Shown: piece after piece, positions 17,095 through 26,099 of the stretch
Position numbering within the stretch: position 1 is the stretch's first letter
Layout of the letters: the number at the start of each line of letters is the position of its first letter
Notes under the pieces: generated by a model
What the model was told of the DNA's origin: nothing
Databases searched by the model: none
The model's input: only the letters and a program-made list of their open reading frames with translations
Made by a program: the position numbers and the translations under genes
Source of the DNA: an uncultured Bacteroidaceae bacterium
GTDB lineage: Bacteria; Bacteroidota; Bacteroidia; Bacteroidales; Bacteroidaceae
Length of the DNA: 64,000 bases
Assembly (NCBI GenBank): GCA_905234735.1
Contig: CAJOJA010000003.1
Span: 124,001-188,000, forward strand
Direction of reading: 5' to 3'

Positions 17095-20000
17095 CTATTT
17101 TCCCAGCAGGATATTTACGAGGGCGGTGACGTCGGCGATGCTTATCTTCCAGTCCTTATTGACATCGGCGGCGAAGGTATTGTAGGCCTTGCTGGTCTTG
17201 CCCAGCAGGATGTTCACGAGGGCGGTGACATCAGCAATGCTCAAGATATTGTCGTTGTTCACGTCGCCTTTTTGACCCAGATAGGTGAGCCGAAAGTTGG
17301 TGAAAATCGCCCAGTCGTCGTCTATCTTGCTTGTTTTCTCCACACCGATTTCTATGTCTTCTCCGTCTTCCACCCAGATGACATCTATTGCCTTTTGGTC
17401 ATATAAACCTGCAGTAAAGTACTGTGAGGCCTGTTCCATATTGTTGGGGATGTAGCCGTGTTCGGTCTTCACGCCGAGTGCCCCCATCTTGCCGGCTTCG
17501 CCGAATATGCTCTGTAGGGATGAGGCAATTATTTGTTTTTTTGTCTGGACGCGGATGGTGGCATTGAGGCTATACGAATTATCCGTGAGTGCCTTGGCAG
17601 CTGCAGCGTATCCGCCGGCGCGATAGAATCCTTGCCACTGGAGGCGGTAGCGTCCGGCAGGCAGACCCTTCACCGTCTGCTTCAGCGAGAAACTGCTGTT
17701 GTTCCAAAACTCCTGTGCGTTGTAATTGGTGGCAGCATTGCCGTCGGCCTTTGTCACCTCCCATCCGTATTTGGAATTACCCTCAAACCGAGGGTTTACG
17801 ATGTAGCTCGTCATGTCCGTTCCGTACGTGAATTTTTGCTGAAAAGGGGCTGACGCCTCCGTGCTGATGTTTGTATCAGTGAGTCGTACCTTGATTGTCT
17901 CCCCGTTCTTCAGCGTCACGCTCTTTGAGAATGTGCTGCCATATATCGTGATGGTGGTTGCCTCCGTAGCTGTGATGTAGGCCGTGTTTGGGTCTTCAAG
18001 TACGGCCTTTACGTTGGAACCCTGAACGAACAGTTTTGCAGGTTTTGCATAACTATTGTTTGGCTGCAGGTCGAGGCTGATTTTTGCCTTGCTGTCTTGG
18101 ATGGTTGTCTCCTTGTCGAAGATGGGTGCACCGAGGTCCTTAACCGTGATGCCGTTGATGGTGGCCGATGTCATGCCTCGGAAGTTGGCGATGAGGATGT
18201 AGAATGTATTATTGGGGTCGGGTGCGATGACACCGTTCCACCCTTCGGGCATGATGTCCTTCAGCCCCTTCACCTGTGCAGCGATGGTGCTGGTTTCTTC
18301 GGCATTGATGTTGCAGTAGTACACCAGGTGGCGTCTGTCCACCACGCTGCCAGCCGACACGCTACGCGGGCCGTTGCTGTACATGGGATAGAGTTTGGAG
18401 GTGTAGATGCTGTTGTTGGCGCCGCGGTCGGCGAAGGCCATCTTCTTGTCGTTGTGCCCAATCACTGCCAGTTCGTTGTCTATGTTCACCCAGTCGGACG
18501 AGAAGGTGAACTGCGAACTGCCGTCGCACTGCTTCCACGTGATAGACTTATTCTCATTTTCTCCATCTCTCGTTTTCTCATTTTCATAGTAGAGTGTTCG
18601 CTGCAGCTTGGTCAGTTCGTCGGTGGAGATGGCCAGCAGTCCGCCTTTCTCTGCCGTGATGGTGCAGGAGGTGTTGGCTTTCACGTGGTCGAGATAGATG
18701 AAGGCATTGCCTGGGGTGGAGTAGAGGGCAAAGCGGTTGTTCAGCGCACCGTCGTTGACGGACAATTCACCGTTCATCACCCATGCGTCGCCATCCAGTT
18801 GATAGATGCCCGAGACCACGGGAGTGGCGTTCGTTCCCTTTCCGCTCACCTCGTACCAGCCCGTGATGTTGCCTGAGTTGTTGGCGCGATAGGGTACCAC
18901 GATTTTGTTCTTGTCGGCCTTATCGGCTGCGAAGTAGCCCGTGTAGCTCTTCAGTCCAGTACTCCATGAGAAGCAGGTGAAGCGGCTGGGTGTGTAGCCC
19001 CTGATGATGTTCTGGCAGGGGAACATCATGGCCTTGGAGTGTGCGTTGCGGAAGTCGTCCCAGGAAGTGGGGGTGAGGTCGGCCGTCGACATCATCTTGT
19101 GCATCAGGTAGGTCATCATCACGCGGTGAGCCTCCACGCCCATACGGCGGGCCTGCACATCGGGTCGCAGCAGCCACGAGCCGTCGGCGGTGGTTGCTTG
19201 TCGACCCTTTATTTGCTTGTAAGCCAGGTTCTCCAGCAACAGGGCATTGGGGTCGCGCTGGAAGCAGGCCTGTGTGGTGTAGGACGTTATCTGGTCATAG
19301 AGGAACAGACTCCAGTCGTTGCCGTTGGGCATAGCCAGTTCACCGTCGGCCAGTGCCAGCCAGTTGAGCACGTTGTCCATCACCTCCTGATTATTGTGCT
19401 GAAGGGCGTTAGAGCTCCACTTCTCCGTCGCACCCTGGAACATCTTCAGGGCCAGAGCGGCTTCGCCCAGTTCCTGCATCACGACGTTCTGGTACGAGGT
19501 GTGGAAGAGGTTGTGGTTCTGCAGTGTCCAGTCGCTATAGAGGTTGTTGCCTTTGTACAGGTCGCTCCATTTGGTTTCGTCGTACGAGGGGTCTACGATG
19601 CCCGTATTGTTGGCGTCGCTGGCGTGCGAGTAGCTGTTGGCAGCGAAGAGACGCATGCGTTCAAACCATTTTGGAGCCAGTTCGTCGTTGGGGAATAGAC
19701 CCAGTGCTGCAGCCAGCACGTCGGCTTCCCATCCGTTCTCCTCGGCTTTCGTATCGCCAGCATAGCCTGTGGGAATGGTGCGGTTCAGCTCGTAGTTGCA
19801 CTCAGCCTTCAATAGGTTATAGATGTAGCCTTTCTGCTTTTCGCTCAGTTTATCCCACTGGAAGTAGGCCGAATAGGCGACCGACATGGCCCAGAGCGAC
19901 GATTCCCATACGTGGTCGCTGCCGCTGGTGCTGCCCCAGTAGTCACCGCCTGAGCACACCTTCAGTCGGTTGGCCTTGTGGGTGGAATAGGCAAAGACGA

Positions 20001-20961
20001 GCGACTTCATGGCCATCTCCTCGATGCGTGCCCAGGTTACTCCCGTAGGTAGTGCTATGCCTTCGGGTTTGGCGTATTTAACAAGGAAGGCACAAATCAT
20101 GGACAGGTCGGCATTGGTGCGCACACCAGCCTCGTTGCTGGCCATCGTGCTTTCGCCCTTGAAACAACCGCAGGCCTCGTTCTCGCTGTTGGTATATTGT
20201 GCTTCCTGGAAGTCGTTCACCAGATAGGTTCCGAACTTGGCCAGCATTTGCAAGAGGTCGTTCATCATGGTGGCTTCGTCTACGAAGTCGCCCGTAATCA
20301 CGCCTTCTGTCGGTGATGTGACGTCGGTCTCCGTGGGGTCGGGTTTCACAACCTCATCGGTGATGTCGTATAGTCGTACGTTGTCCAGCAGGAAACTGGC
20401 GCCAGCGCTGTTTGCCCATGTAAACTCAAAGCCCAGAGTCACGTTAGTCTCTTCCGTCAGCGTAAACTCTACGCTCACGGGAGTCCATGCCGAAGGGATG
20501 CTTCCCTGATTCATGGTGATGACCGTATTCTGGCCAGCAGCAACGAGCTTTCCGCTGCTGCTTGTGCCTGCATGAGCACTCTTGCTGTCTACCGTCAGAC
20601 GATATTTTGCCGGAAGCAATTTCACTGTCTGCTTGATGGAGGCGGAGCCGTCTTTCCACGCATTACGGATGTAATACATCTGCGTGCCGTCGGATGGTGT
20701 ACCTGGTGCCCCCATGTTGTTGTCCGTTGCCGTTGCGCTGGCTGTCATGATATCGCTAACGCCGAACGAACCGGCCACCGTCCAGTTGGTTAGCCCTGTG
20801 CCCACGATGTAAGCTCCGCGCGTGTTGTCGGCAGCGAGTGTCGAGGCCAGAGGCAGTTCGAACGAAGGGTTCTTGAGGTACTTACTTGTCACGTCGGTTT
20901 GTGCAACGACAGAAATGAGAAAATGAAAAAATGAGAAAATGAAAAGCGTTAGTCGTTTCAT
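17095..20961 (-). CDS. Large secreted dockerin-tailed protein, polysaccharide-lyase-like, family unresolved
   Basis: A 1288-residue protein with a Phe-rich signal peptide (ending VVAQ). Residues 25-200 are a carbohydrate-binding-like jellyroll (LKNPSFELPLA, FLLDNVRLYDI). Residues 225-680 are helix-rich with long aromatic and His-containing segments (GGDYWGSTSGSDHVWESSLW, AEENGWEADVLAAALGLFPN, DWTLQNHNLFHTSYQN), consistent with an alpha/alpha toroid. Residues 680-1000 are a beta-rich half (YRANNSGNITGWYEVSG). This toroid plus beta-sandwich layout is that of several polysaccharide lyase families (PL8-like or heparinase-like), but I cannot place it in a numbered family. A second binding-type domain covers 1020-1210. 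The end has two dockerin-like repeats (DVNNDNILSIADVTALVNIL, then DVNKDWKISIADVTALVNIL). A tandem DNA repeat is inserted in frame around residues 790-804. Confidence 0.6.
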   Translation of the reverse strand: MKRLTLFIFSFFHFLISVVAQTDVTSKYLKNPSFELPLASTLAADNTRGAYIVGTGLTNWTVAGSFGVSDIMTASATATDNNMGAPGTPSDGTQMYYIRNAWKDGSASIKQTVKLLPAKYRLTVDSKSAHAGTSSSGKLVAAGQNTVITMNQGSIPSAWTPVSVEFTLTEETNVTLGFEFTWANSAGASFLLDNVRLYDITDEVVKPDPTETDVTSPTEGVITGDFVDEATMMNDLLQMLAKFGTYLVNDFQEAQYTNSENEACGCFKGESTMASNEAGVRTNADLSMICAFLVKYAKPEGIALPTGVTWARIEEMAMKSLVFAYSTHKANRLKVCSGGDYWGSTSGSDHVWESSLWAMSVAYSAYFQWDKLSEKQKGYIYNLLKAECNYELNRTIPTGYAGDTKAEENGWEADVLAAALGLFPNDELAPKWFERMRLFAANSYSHASDANNTGIVDPSYDETKWSDLYKGNNLYSDWTLQNHNLFHTSYQNVVMQELGEAALALKMFQGATEKWSSNALQHNNQEVMDNVLNWLALADGELAMPNGNDWSLFLYDQITSYTTQACFQRDPNALLLENLAYKQIKGRQATTADGSWLLRPDVQARRMGVEAHRVMMTYLMHKMMSTADLTPTSWDDFRNAHSKAMMFPCQNIIRGYTPSRFTCFSWSTGLKSYTGYFAADKADKNKIVVPYRANNSGNITGWYEVSGKGTNATPVVSGIYQLDGDAWVMNGELSVNDGALNNRFALYSTPGNAFIYLDHVKANTSCTITAEKGGLLAISTDELTKLQRTLYYENEKTRDGENENKSITWKQCDGSSQFTFSSDWVNIDNELAVIGHNDKKMAFADRGANNSIYTSKLYPMYSNGPRSVSAGSVVDRRHLVYYCNINAEETSTIAAQVKGLKDIMPEGWNGVIAPDPNNTFYILIANFRGMTSATINGITVKDLGAPIFDKETTIQDSKAKISLDLQPNNSYAKPAKLFVQGSNVKAVLEDPNTAYITATEATTITIYGSTFSKSVTLKNGETIKVRLTDTNISTEASAPFQQKFTYGTDMTSYIVNPRFEGNSKYGWEVTKADGNAATNYNAQEFWNNSSFSLKQTVKGLPAGRYRLQWQGFYRAGGYAAAAKALTDNSYSLNATIRVQTKKQIIASSLQSIFGEAGKMGALGVKTEHGYIPNNMEQASQYFTAGLYDQKAIDVIWVEDGEDIEIGVEKTSKIDDDWAIFTNFRLTYLGQKGDVNNDNILSIADVTALVNILLGKTSKAYNTFAADVNKDWKISIADVTALVNILLGK
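18551..18587. repeat. In-frame tandem repeat inside the dockerin protein gene
   Basis: Units close to TTCTCATTT are repeated several times and translate as a charged stretch (ENEKTRDGENENKS). The same unit fills the chrA-purL junction at 37572-37608 and encodes this gene's own signal peptide at 20911-20946. Confidence 0.6.
20911..20946. repeat. Tandem repeat forming the signal-peptide coding region
   Basis: Read on the minus strand, alternating TTTTCATTTTCTCA-like units encode the hydrophobic core FIFSFFHFLIS of the signal peptide. A separate AATTATGAATTATG-like repeat occupies the 29-nt gap just upstream. Confidence 0.6.
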
Positions 20962-20990
20962 ATATCAATGGTATTATTGTGAACTATGAA

Positions 20991-21425
20991 TTATGAATTA
21001 TCCCCTTCCTCCTCCAGGTCAAAGTCAAAATCTCCGAAGAAGACTGGCGTATCGTCGATGAACTCGTCCAGTGCGCGACGCTCCTTCTTCGTTGGGCGAC
21101 CTGTGCCTCGGGCGCGATTCACGAATCCGCTTATTTTGTTCATCTCCAGCAGTTCGTACTGGTCGGGACGTGTCACGTTCTCCAGCACTTCAGGTATCAG
21201 TTTGGCCCCTACACGGTGCTCTATGGCCTGCAGAATCTTGAACGAGTAGGTGATGGGTGGTTTCCGGACATCCACCGTGTCGCCCACCTTCACCATGCGC
21301 GCGGGCTTCAGTTGCGTGCCGCCCATCGTCACCTGGCCCTTCTTGCAGGCTGCTGCCGCTATGCTCCGCGTCTTGAAGATGCGGGCTGCCCACAGCCATT
21401 TGTCTATCCGTGCTTCCTGGTTCAT
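20991..21425 (-). CDS. S4-domain RNA-binding protein (Hsp15 type)
   Basis: A 144-residue protein whose first 60 residues are an S4 RNA-binding domain ([20 protein letters not shown], then [11 protein letters not shown] and VGDTVDV), followed by a charged tail ending in an acidic run ([12 protein letters not shown]). The family includes Hsp15 (HslR), which binds stalled 50S subunits carrying nascent chains. The function here is inferred from family. Its start codon overlaps the pepT stop codon (ATGA), so translation of the two is probably coupled. The C-terminal lysine-rich stretch ([11 protein letters not shown]) is typical of this subgroup. Confidence 0.85.
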   Translation of the reverse strand: MNQEARIDKWLWAARIFKTRSIAAAACKKGQVTMGGTQLKPARMVKVGDTVDVRKPPITYSFKILQAIEHRVGAKLIPEVLENVTRPDQYELLEMNKISGFVNRARGTGRPTKKERRALDEFIDDTPVFFGDFDFDLEEEGDNS

Positions 21426-22654
21426 TGCTTTACAATATTAATTATCGTCTCCACAGCCTTCTCCATGCTCTGGACGGGGACGAACTCGTGGCGTCCGTGA
21501 AAGTTCAGCCCTCCGGCGAAGATATTGGGGCAGGGCAGCCCTCGGAACGACAGCTGGGCACCGTCCGTACCTCCGCGAATGGGTATCACGTTGCAATGTC
21601 CGCATGCCCGTCGTATGGCCTCCTTGGCAATGTCTGTGACGTGGGGTTTGTCCTCCAGTTGGCTGAGCATATTGTAATACTGATCCTTTGCCTCCACCAT
21701 TACTATTTCTTCGCCGTATACATTATTAATGTCTTGGGCTAAGGTTTGTAATGCACGCTTACGTGCCTCGAACTTCTCTCGGTCGTGGTCGCGTATGATG
21801 TAGCTGAGGGAGGCCTCTTCCACGGTGCCGCTCATCTGTGTCAGGTGGAAGAATCCCTCGTAGCCCTCCGTCGTTTCCGGGCGTTCGTCCTGGGGTAGGG
21901 CAGAGGCGAACTCGCGAGCAACCTGGCAGGCGTTAATCATCTTACCCTTGGCATAACCCGGGTGCACGTTGCGTCCGTGTATGGTTATCTTGGCACTGGC
22001 GGCGTTGAAGTTCTCATATTCCAGTTCACCCACTTCGCTGCCATCCATCGTATAAGCCCACTGGCAACCGAACTTCTCGACGTCGAACAGGTGGGCGCCC
22101 ATGCCAATCTCCTCGTCGGGATTGAAGGCGATGCGAATCTTTCCGTGTTCCACCTCGGGATGGGCCTGCAGCCAGACGATAGCTGTCACAATCTCGGCAA
22201 TGCCGGCTTTGTCGTCGGCTCCGAGCAGGGTCGTACCGTCGGTCACGATGAGGTCCTCGCCTATGTGCTCCTTCAGTTCGGGAAACTGGCTCACGCGTGT
22301 TACGATGCCCAAAGCCTCGTTCAACACGATGTCGCTGCCATCATAGTTCTGTATGATGCGTGGGCGCACATTCGTTCCGCTCATGTCGGGGCTGGTGTCC
22401 ATGTGGGCAATGAAGCCGATGGTGGGCACATCCCGGTCGGTATTGGCCGGCAGGGTGGCATAGACGTAGGCATGTTCGTCCATTTCCACGTCTGCAAGCC
22501 CCATACCCTCCAGCTCCTCTTTCAGGTATCGGGCCAAATCGAACTGCTTGTCCGTACTGGGGCATTTGCCCTCTTGCGTCTCACTCGATTGTGTGTCTAT
22601 AGACACGTATTTCAGGAACCGTTTGACCAGCTCCTCGCTCATTTTCTTGTCCAT
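21422..22654 (-). CDS. pepT: Peptidase T (tripeptide aminopeptidase, M20B)
   Basis: A 410-residue cytoplasmic zinc aminopeptidase that removes the N-terminal residue of tripeptides. The metal-binding and catalytic residues are visible: His84 and Asp86 in [10 protein letters not shown], bridging Asp147 in [12 protein letters not shown], Glu181-Glu182 in [10 protein letters not shown], Asp204 in [10 protein letters not shown], and the C-terminal His in [10 protein letters not shown]. Length matches the family (about 405-410). The start ATG at 22654 follows a complete promoter (TTTG, 20 nt, TATCTTTG) by only a few nucleotides, so the leader is very short. It is the first gene of a two-gene operon with the S4-domain gene. 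Confidence 0.96.
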   Translation of the reverse strand: MDKKMSEELVKRFLKYVSIDTQSSETQEGKCPSTDKQFDLARYLKEELEGMGLADVEMDEHAYVYATLPANTDRDVPTIGFIAHMDTSPDMSGTNVRPRIIQNYDGSDIVLNEALGIVTRVSQFPELKEHIGEDLIVTDGTTLLGADDKAGIAEIVTAIVWLQAHPEVEHGKIRIAFNPDEEIGMGAHLFDVEKFGCQWAYTMDGSEVGELEYENFNAASAKITIHGRNVHPGYAKGKMINACQVAREFASALPQDERPETTEGYEGFFHLTQMSGTVEEASLSYIIRDHDREKFEARKRALQTLAQDINNVYGEEIVMVEAKDQYYNMLSQLEDKPHVTDIAKEAIRRACGHCNVIPIRGGTDGAQLSFRGLPCPNIFAGGLNFHGRHEFVPVQSMEKAVETIINIVKQ

Positions 22655-22661
22655 ACAAGGA

Positions 22662-22693
22662 CAAAGATACGAATAAGTGAGCGATTTACCAAA
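22662..22693 (-). promoter_or_regulatory. Complete Bacteroidetes promoter for pepT
   Basis: A -33 TTTG (22690-22693) and a -7 TATCTTTG (22662-22669) are separated by 20 nt, the ideal spacing. Confidence 0.75.
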
Positions 22694-22785
22694 TATATTT
22701 GGTTAAATCCAAACGGAAGAATCTTCGAACGCAGGTCAGAGGTAGTGCAAATCGAGCGAAAAAGCAAATTTATTTGCAGTTTTCC

Positions 22786-22820
22786 GAGATGCAGCCTATC
22801 AGGATGACAATCCTTTCCCC
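22786..22820. repeat. 35-nt direct repeat, copy 1, downstream of the ATPase gene
   Basis: It begins GAGATGCAGCCTATCA and is the partner of 24108-24142. Two to three positions differ. The pair brackets the ATPase gene. Confidence 0.75.
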
Positions 22821-22840
22821 TTTGTTTCCTTTTTTGAGAG

Positions 22841-23977
22841 TTAATAAACTATCACCAACCATTCGGAGAGAAAGAAATCGTAGACACGATATCCTTGGTC
22901 TGTGTGCGTTATCAGGTCGTTCTTCAATAAGGGCTTTACTGCCGCCTGTACAGAACTTGCGGAGCTGAGATTGTATTTCTTAATAAACTTTGAAGCCGTG
23001 ATGTTTTGAGCCAACCCTTCCTTTGCGATAGCCTGCAGGACCATTTTCTGACGAGGAGGAAGATTGGACAACAAATCCTTATATGTGTTTTCCTGAGCCA
23101 TAATGACATTGCTACGAGCCCTTTCTATCATGTCTGATGTGCACGTCTCATTGGCCATCGTAAGGGCAAACAGTTCATTCATCATCATCTGTACAAACCA
23201 TGTATAGCCATGATACGTATTCCATATTGTTTCAATAACATCACGTTCAATATGTTTGTTCCTTTCTTCAAACAGATTCGTTGCAAAGTCTGTGTAAACG
23301 CGAACGGGGATAGGTTCCAGTCCCATGCTAATCGTACTCTGGTAGAATGGCTTTGATGGAGAATTAAACATGTTGCTCATCAGGTGCCGCCTGCTTCCTG
23401 CAAATATAAACTGAGCCCGATGGCACTGCTGAATCTTTGTGCGCAGTAGAGCCTCAATGTTCTTTTCTGGGTATTCGCTTATTTGTTGAAATTCATCGAT
23501 GGCAATAATGCAAGGTTGATCAGCTTCCTCAATATATGCGAAAATCTCATCCAGTGTGGTTTGTGGCATTTGTACATCGCCAAGTCCCAAATCAAATGTA
23601 GGCTCTCCCGTCAGCGGATCCAGCTTGAATCCGACCCTGAATGAAGATACTATCTGGAAGAATCGTTCTTTCCAGACTGTCTTTTTGGGTTTCAGTTGCT
23701 CATATATTGCCTTTCCAAAGGTATAGACGAATTCAGCCAAAGAAGTTGTTGCATAAATATCTATAAAGAATACATGAAACTGTTCCTGGATGTCCTCCTG
23801 ATGAAAGAAATGCTGAATCAGTCCAGACTTTCCTATGCGCCGGGGTGAAATCAGTGCAACGTCCCTGCCGTTCATTATCTGTTTTCTTAGGAATTCCGTT
23901 TCCTCGTTCCTGTCACAGAAGTACTTGTCCGATAGGTATTTTCCGACAATAAAAGGGTTGTTTACTACCTGTTCCAT
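22841..23977 (-). CDS. P-loop ATPase of the archaeal-ATPase type with winged-helix tail
   Basis: A 378-residue soluble protein. Residues 38-52 hold a Walker A of the form ALISPRRIGKSGL (Lys50, Ser51), as in the PF01637-like ATPases, where the first Gly is often replaced. Walker B is CIIAIDEFQQI near residue 160, followed by a sensor-like stretch (AQFIFAGSRRHLM). The last 70 residues (NITASKFIKKYNLSSASSVQ, then LLKNDLITHTDQGYRVYDFF) look like a winged helix. Proteins of this group are common and often multicopy in Bacteroidetes, and their function is unknown. The gene is AT-rich relative to its neighbours, has its own promoter, and is flanked by 35-nt direct repeats, which suggests acquisition as a unit. 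Confidence 0.8.
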   Translation of the reverse strand: MEQVVNNPFIVGKYLSDKYFCDRNEETEFLRKQIMNGRDVALISPRRIGKSGLIQHFFHQEDIQEQFHVFFIDIYATTSLAEFVYTFGKAIYEQLKPKKTVWKERFFQIVSSFRVGFKLDPLTGEPTFDLGLGDVQMPQTTLDEIFAYIEEADQPCIIAIDEFQQISEYPEKNIEALLRTKIQQCHRAQFIFAGSRRHLMSNMFNSPSKPFYQSTISMGLEPIPVRVYTDFATNLFEERNKHIERDVIETIWNTYHGYTWFVQMMMNELFALTMANETCTSDMIERARSNVIMAQENTYKDLLSNLPPRQKMVLQAIAKEGLAQNITASKFIKKYNLSSASSVQAAVKPLLKNDLITHTDQGYRVYDFFLSEWLVIVY

Positions 23978-24000
23978 ATTGCAATATCACATTTTTATTG

Positions 24001-24008
24001 CAAATATA
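24001..24008 (-). promoter_or_regulatory. -7 element for the ATPase gene
   Basis: TATATTTG lies 23 nt upstream of the start, with a CTTG at about the -33 position in an AT-rich stretch. Confidence 0.5.
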
Positions 24009-24279
24009 ATAATTATAATTGTAATAAAACAAGCATTGCCACTACTTTTTGCCTTTATTTAACGTTTTCCCCACGATTCTGTGGGGTTTCTTCTCCACGG
24101 GCTTTCTGAGATGCAGCCTATCATGATGACAATCCTGTTCCCTGACATCACTTTGGAATCACTTTGAGGGAGTATATTGTGTATAGAGGATTGTATGAAA
24201 GTTCCTGTCCTCTTGATCTCCTGATTCACGGTCCTACGGGATGCCGAGCGGTTTGGGTGTTTGCCGTAAACTATTTCAC
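24009..24279. other. Intergenic region with repeat copy and hairpin, no gene
   Basis: It contains a short hairpin at about 24069-24086 (CCCCAC / GTGGGG), the second 35-nt repeat, and degraded sequence. Short frames here (for example one reading GNRIVIMIGCISE on the minus strand) derive from the repeat and lack start signals. I see no functional gene. Confidence 0.5.
24108..24142. repeat. 35-nt direct repeat, copy 2, upstream of the ATPase gene
   Basis: It is nearly identical to 22786-22820 and in the same orientation. Confidence 0.75.
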
Positions 24280-25323
24280 CTACAATGCTGTAGAAGTAAT
24301 GTTGTGATGGCTTGAAATGGTGCCATTCGATGCAAATTCCAATTCCCATACAGTGATTTCTGTTGTAGGATTCCATCCTCCAATTGACGGCATTTGGACG
24401 GTGGTCTTGAAAGTCTGATAATAAACACGATTATTGAAGAAGATGTAATACATAGCCATAGGATATTTGGCCATATTTCCACCATTGGCAGTCTTAGTTC
24501 CCGTGTTGAATGTAGTAAACGAAGTTGTGATTCGTACAGTACTGGAAGCTGAGAAATATGTCGTGTATGACTTTCCGACTACAGGATTATCCTTTGTTAC
24601 AGGTATTTTGTCAGACTTGGTAAAAGTCAAGAATTTGCTTTGGTTTTCGCCATAAACATCAACGTAGCTAATCTCTACTTGTAATTGTGTCGCCGTAAGC
24701 GATTTGATGGTGTATTGGGTGGGACGGGCATAGTATGTATTATTACATGTAATGAGGTTACCATTGCTAACTGTGTAATTGCCACAATCGAGGAAACGCT
24801 CTGCAAAATAAGCCGTCAAGAATCCGTCGCTACTCATTGATAGGAAGTAATTCCCTGATTCCCAAACACCAACAACTGATTTTGTCTCTGATGGATTTCC
24901 ACCAGGATTTAGATTACCGTTATTCAAACTTTCAATCAACTGCTGCGGTGTGCCATTGAACTTTGTGTAGGTCGTAGTGTAACCGTCGCTGGTAAGGGCC
25001 ATTTTGTCTCCCTTGACCGAAATGACTGAACTGCGTCCCTCTTTATCTATTATTTTGTTGCCACTAAGTGTGTATGTGGAAGTTTGCGTGTAAGGGTTCA
25101 GCTAATATCTTCCAGAGTTATTCCAGATTTCATATATAGTTACACTTGATTCAGTAAAAACCATAATCCAGTCATCCTCTAACGTGTACCATGTTCCGAT
25201 GAGTTCCGACTTCGAGACTAAGGCATCATTGTCCTCGTCACTACCACAAGCGGCCAAACAGATGCTCGTTAATGCAATCATCATGACTGCCGTCAAATTA
25301 AGAAAAAACTTTTTGTACATCAT
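24280..25323 (-). pseudogene. Lipocalin-like lipoprotein interrupted by one in-frame TAG
   Basis: An ATG at 25323 opens a lipoprotein signal peptide with lipobox (SICLAAC), followed by LIGTWYTLEDDWIMVFTESS, a lipocalin-like strand pattern. After 73 residues a TAG at 25102-25104 follows NNSGRY. The same frame then continues without interruption (LNPYTQTSTYTLSGNK, DKEGRSSVISVKGDKMALTS) for a further 273 codons to 24280. That stretch includes a second lipocalin-like domain (VVGVWESGNYFLSMSSDGFL) and a C-terminal beta-rich domain. One base change explains the break, so this is a recent pseudogene, or less likely a recoded stop. A complete promoter and a long leader remain upstream. Confidence 0.75.
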
Positions 25324-25390
25324 ATCTTTATTAATTAATACTTTATTCCTTCGAGTTCTAGTCTGAATAAATGAGATGCAAAAGAAAACG

Positions 25391-25464
25391 TGGACAAAAT
25401 ACTTCGTTTACGCATTCTGAGGTATTGGGGATAACCTATCAATCTTAAACGAGTAAATGTCCAC
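25391..25464 (-). repeat. Long imperfect inverted repeat in the lipoprotein leader
   Basis: GTGGACA...TACTTCGTTTA on the left pairs with TAAACGAGTA...TGTCCAC on the right (about 19 bp with small bulges) around a 30-nt loop. A perfect 7-bp palindrome (CACGCCG / CGGCGTG) follows at 25462-25477. It lies within the predicted 5' leader of the lipoprotein transcript. Confidence 0.55.
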
Positions 25465-25618
25465 GCCGACCGGCGTGAACTATCTACTTCAGTTCTTGAT
25501 TGATTCGTCAAATTCCCCAATTATTAGAATGCAAGAATCAAAAGTGGACGTTCTATCTTTATGTCTTTATCTTATGCCTTTTTAATTCATTGGCGTACAC
25601 GTTTTGAAGTTTACGAGG

Positions 25619-25649
25619 CAAAGTTACGAATAAGTGTGTACAATACAAA
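25619..25649 (-). promoter_or_regulatory. Complete Bacteroidetes promoter, lipoprotein gene
   Basis: A -33 TTTG (25646-25649) and -7 TAACTTTG (25619-25626) are separated by 19 nt. The first start codon on this strand is about 295 nt downstream, giving an unusually long leader. Confidence 0.65.
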
Positions 25650-25738
25650 ACAAATACGCCGAATTTTAATGTTGGAGAACAAGGAGGCAGGAAAAGTCAC
25701 ACCGTTCGACCTTCGGTAGACAATAATTTTATGCAAAA

Positions 25739-25812
25739 CATCCCTCACTCCCTCACCCGCCTTTATTTATGAGGGCTGCAGGTGTGAGGGATGGGTGAGG
25801 GAGTGAGGGATG
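25739..25812. repeat. Hairpin element A with 20-bp perfect arms built from tandem units
   Basis: The left arm CATCCCTCACTCCCTCACCC is perfectly complementary to the right arm at 25793-25812. The arms are themselves tandem copies of a CCCTCAC-like unit. The loop holds a core CCTTTATTTATGAGGG shared in form with the elements at 26041, 27796 and 62754. Confidence 0.75.
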
Positions 25813-25920
25813 ACAGCCTATTGGTCGAATAAAAGAATAGTACAAAGAAATGTCTTACTTTATTTTAGTATGGAAGGAAAAAAGACATGACTAACCAATG
25901 TTTATGCAAACTGACTACTT

Positions 25921-26082
25921 AATTACGAAAGAAGCGAGGGAAGAAACAAATTAATACGTGCTTTTCTGAAAAACATGATGAGTAACTACGCAGAAGAAAG
26001 TGATTCTAACGGTAAAGAAGAAATTCAGAAAGTTGAAAAACATCTATCACATCTATCACAAGGCCCCTGTTTATCGGGTTTT
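25921..26082. repeat. Long direct repeat, copy 1, ending in a half hairpin
   Basis: It aligns with 27677-27839. From 25936 to the tandem CATCTATCA units I count four substitutions and one missing 9-nt unit over about 125 nt. This copy keeps the left arm and the CCCCTGTTTATCGGG core but has no right arm: it runs straight into the 3' end of the RhuM-Fic gene. Confidence 0.8.
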
Positions 26083-26099
26083 GACGACGTATACTTTTC

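Larger units (their letters stand above)
25650..26099. other. Gene-free AT-rich stretch carrying hairpin and direct-repeat elements
   Basis: Apart from the hairpin at 25739-25812 and the direct repeat at 25921-26082, I see nothing with coding or RNA-gene character here. Confidence 0.5.

Noticed and set aside
22786..24142. Insertion sequence flanked by its target duplications
   Set aside because: The bracketed gene is an ATPase, not a transposase, there are no terminal inverted repeats, and 35 nt is too long for a normal target duplication.
24059..24376. 105-codon minus-strand frame containing GNRIVIMIGCISE
   Set aside because: It overlaps the end of the lipoprotein pseudogene in another frame and consists of repeat sequence.
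25975..26095. Short plus-strand protein in both long direct repeats (MMSNYAEESDSNGKEE)
   Set aside because: The differences between the two copies change amino acids and the frames end differently, so coding selection is not supported.
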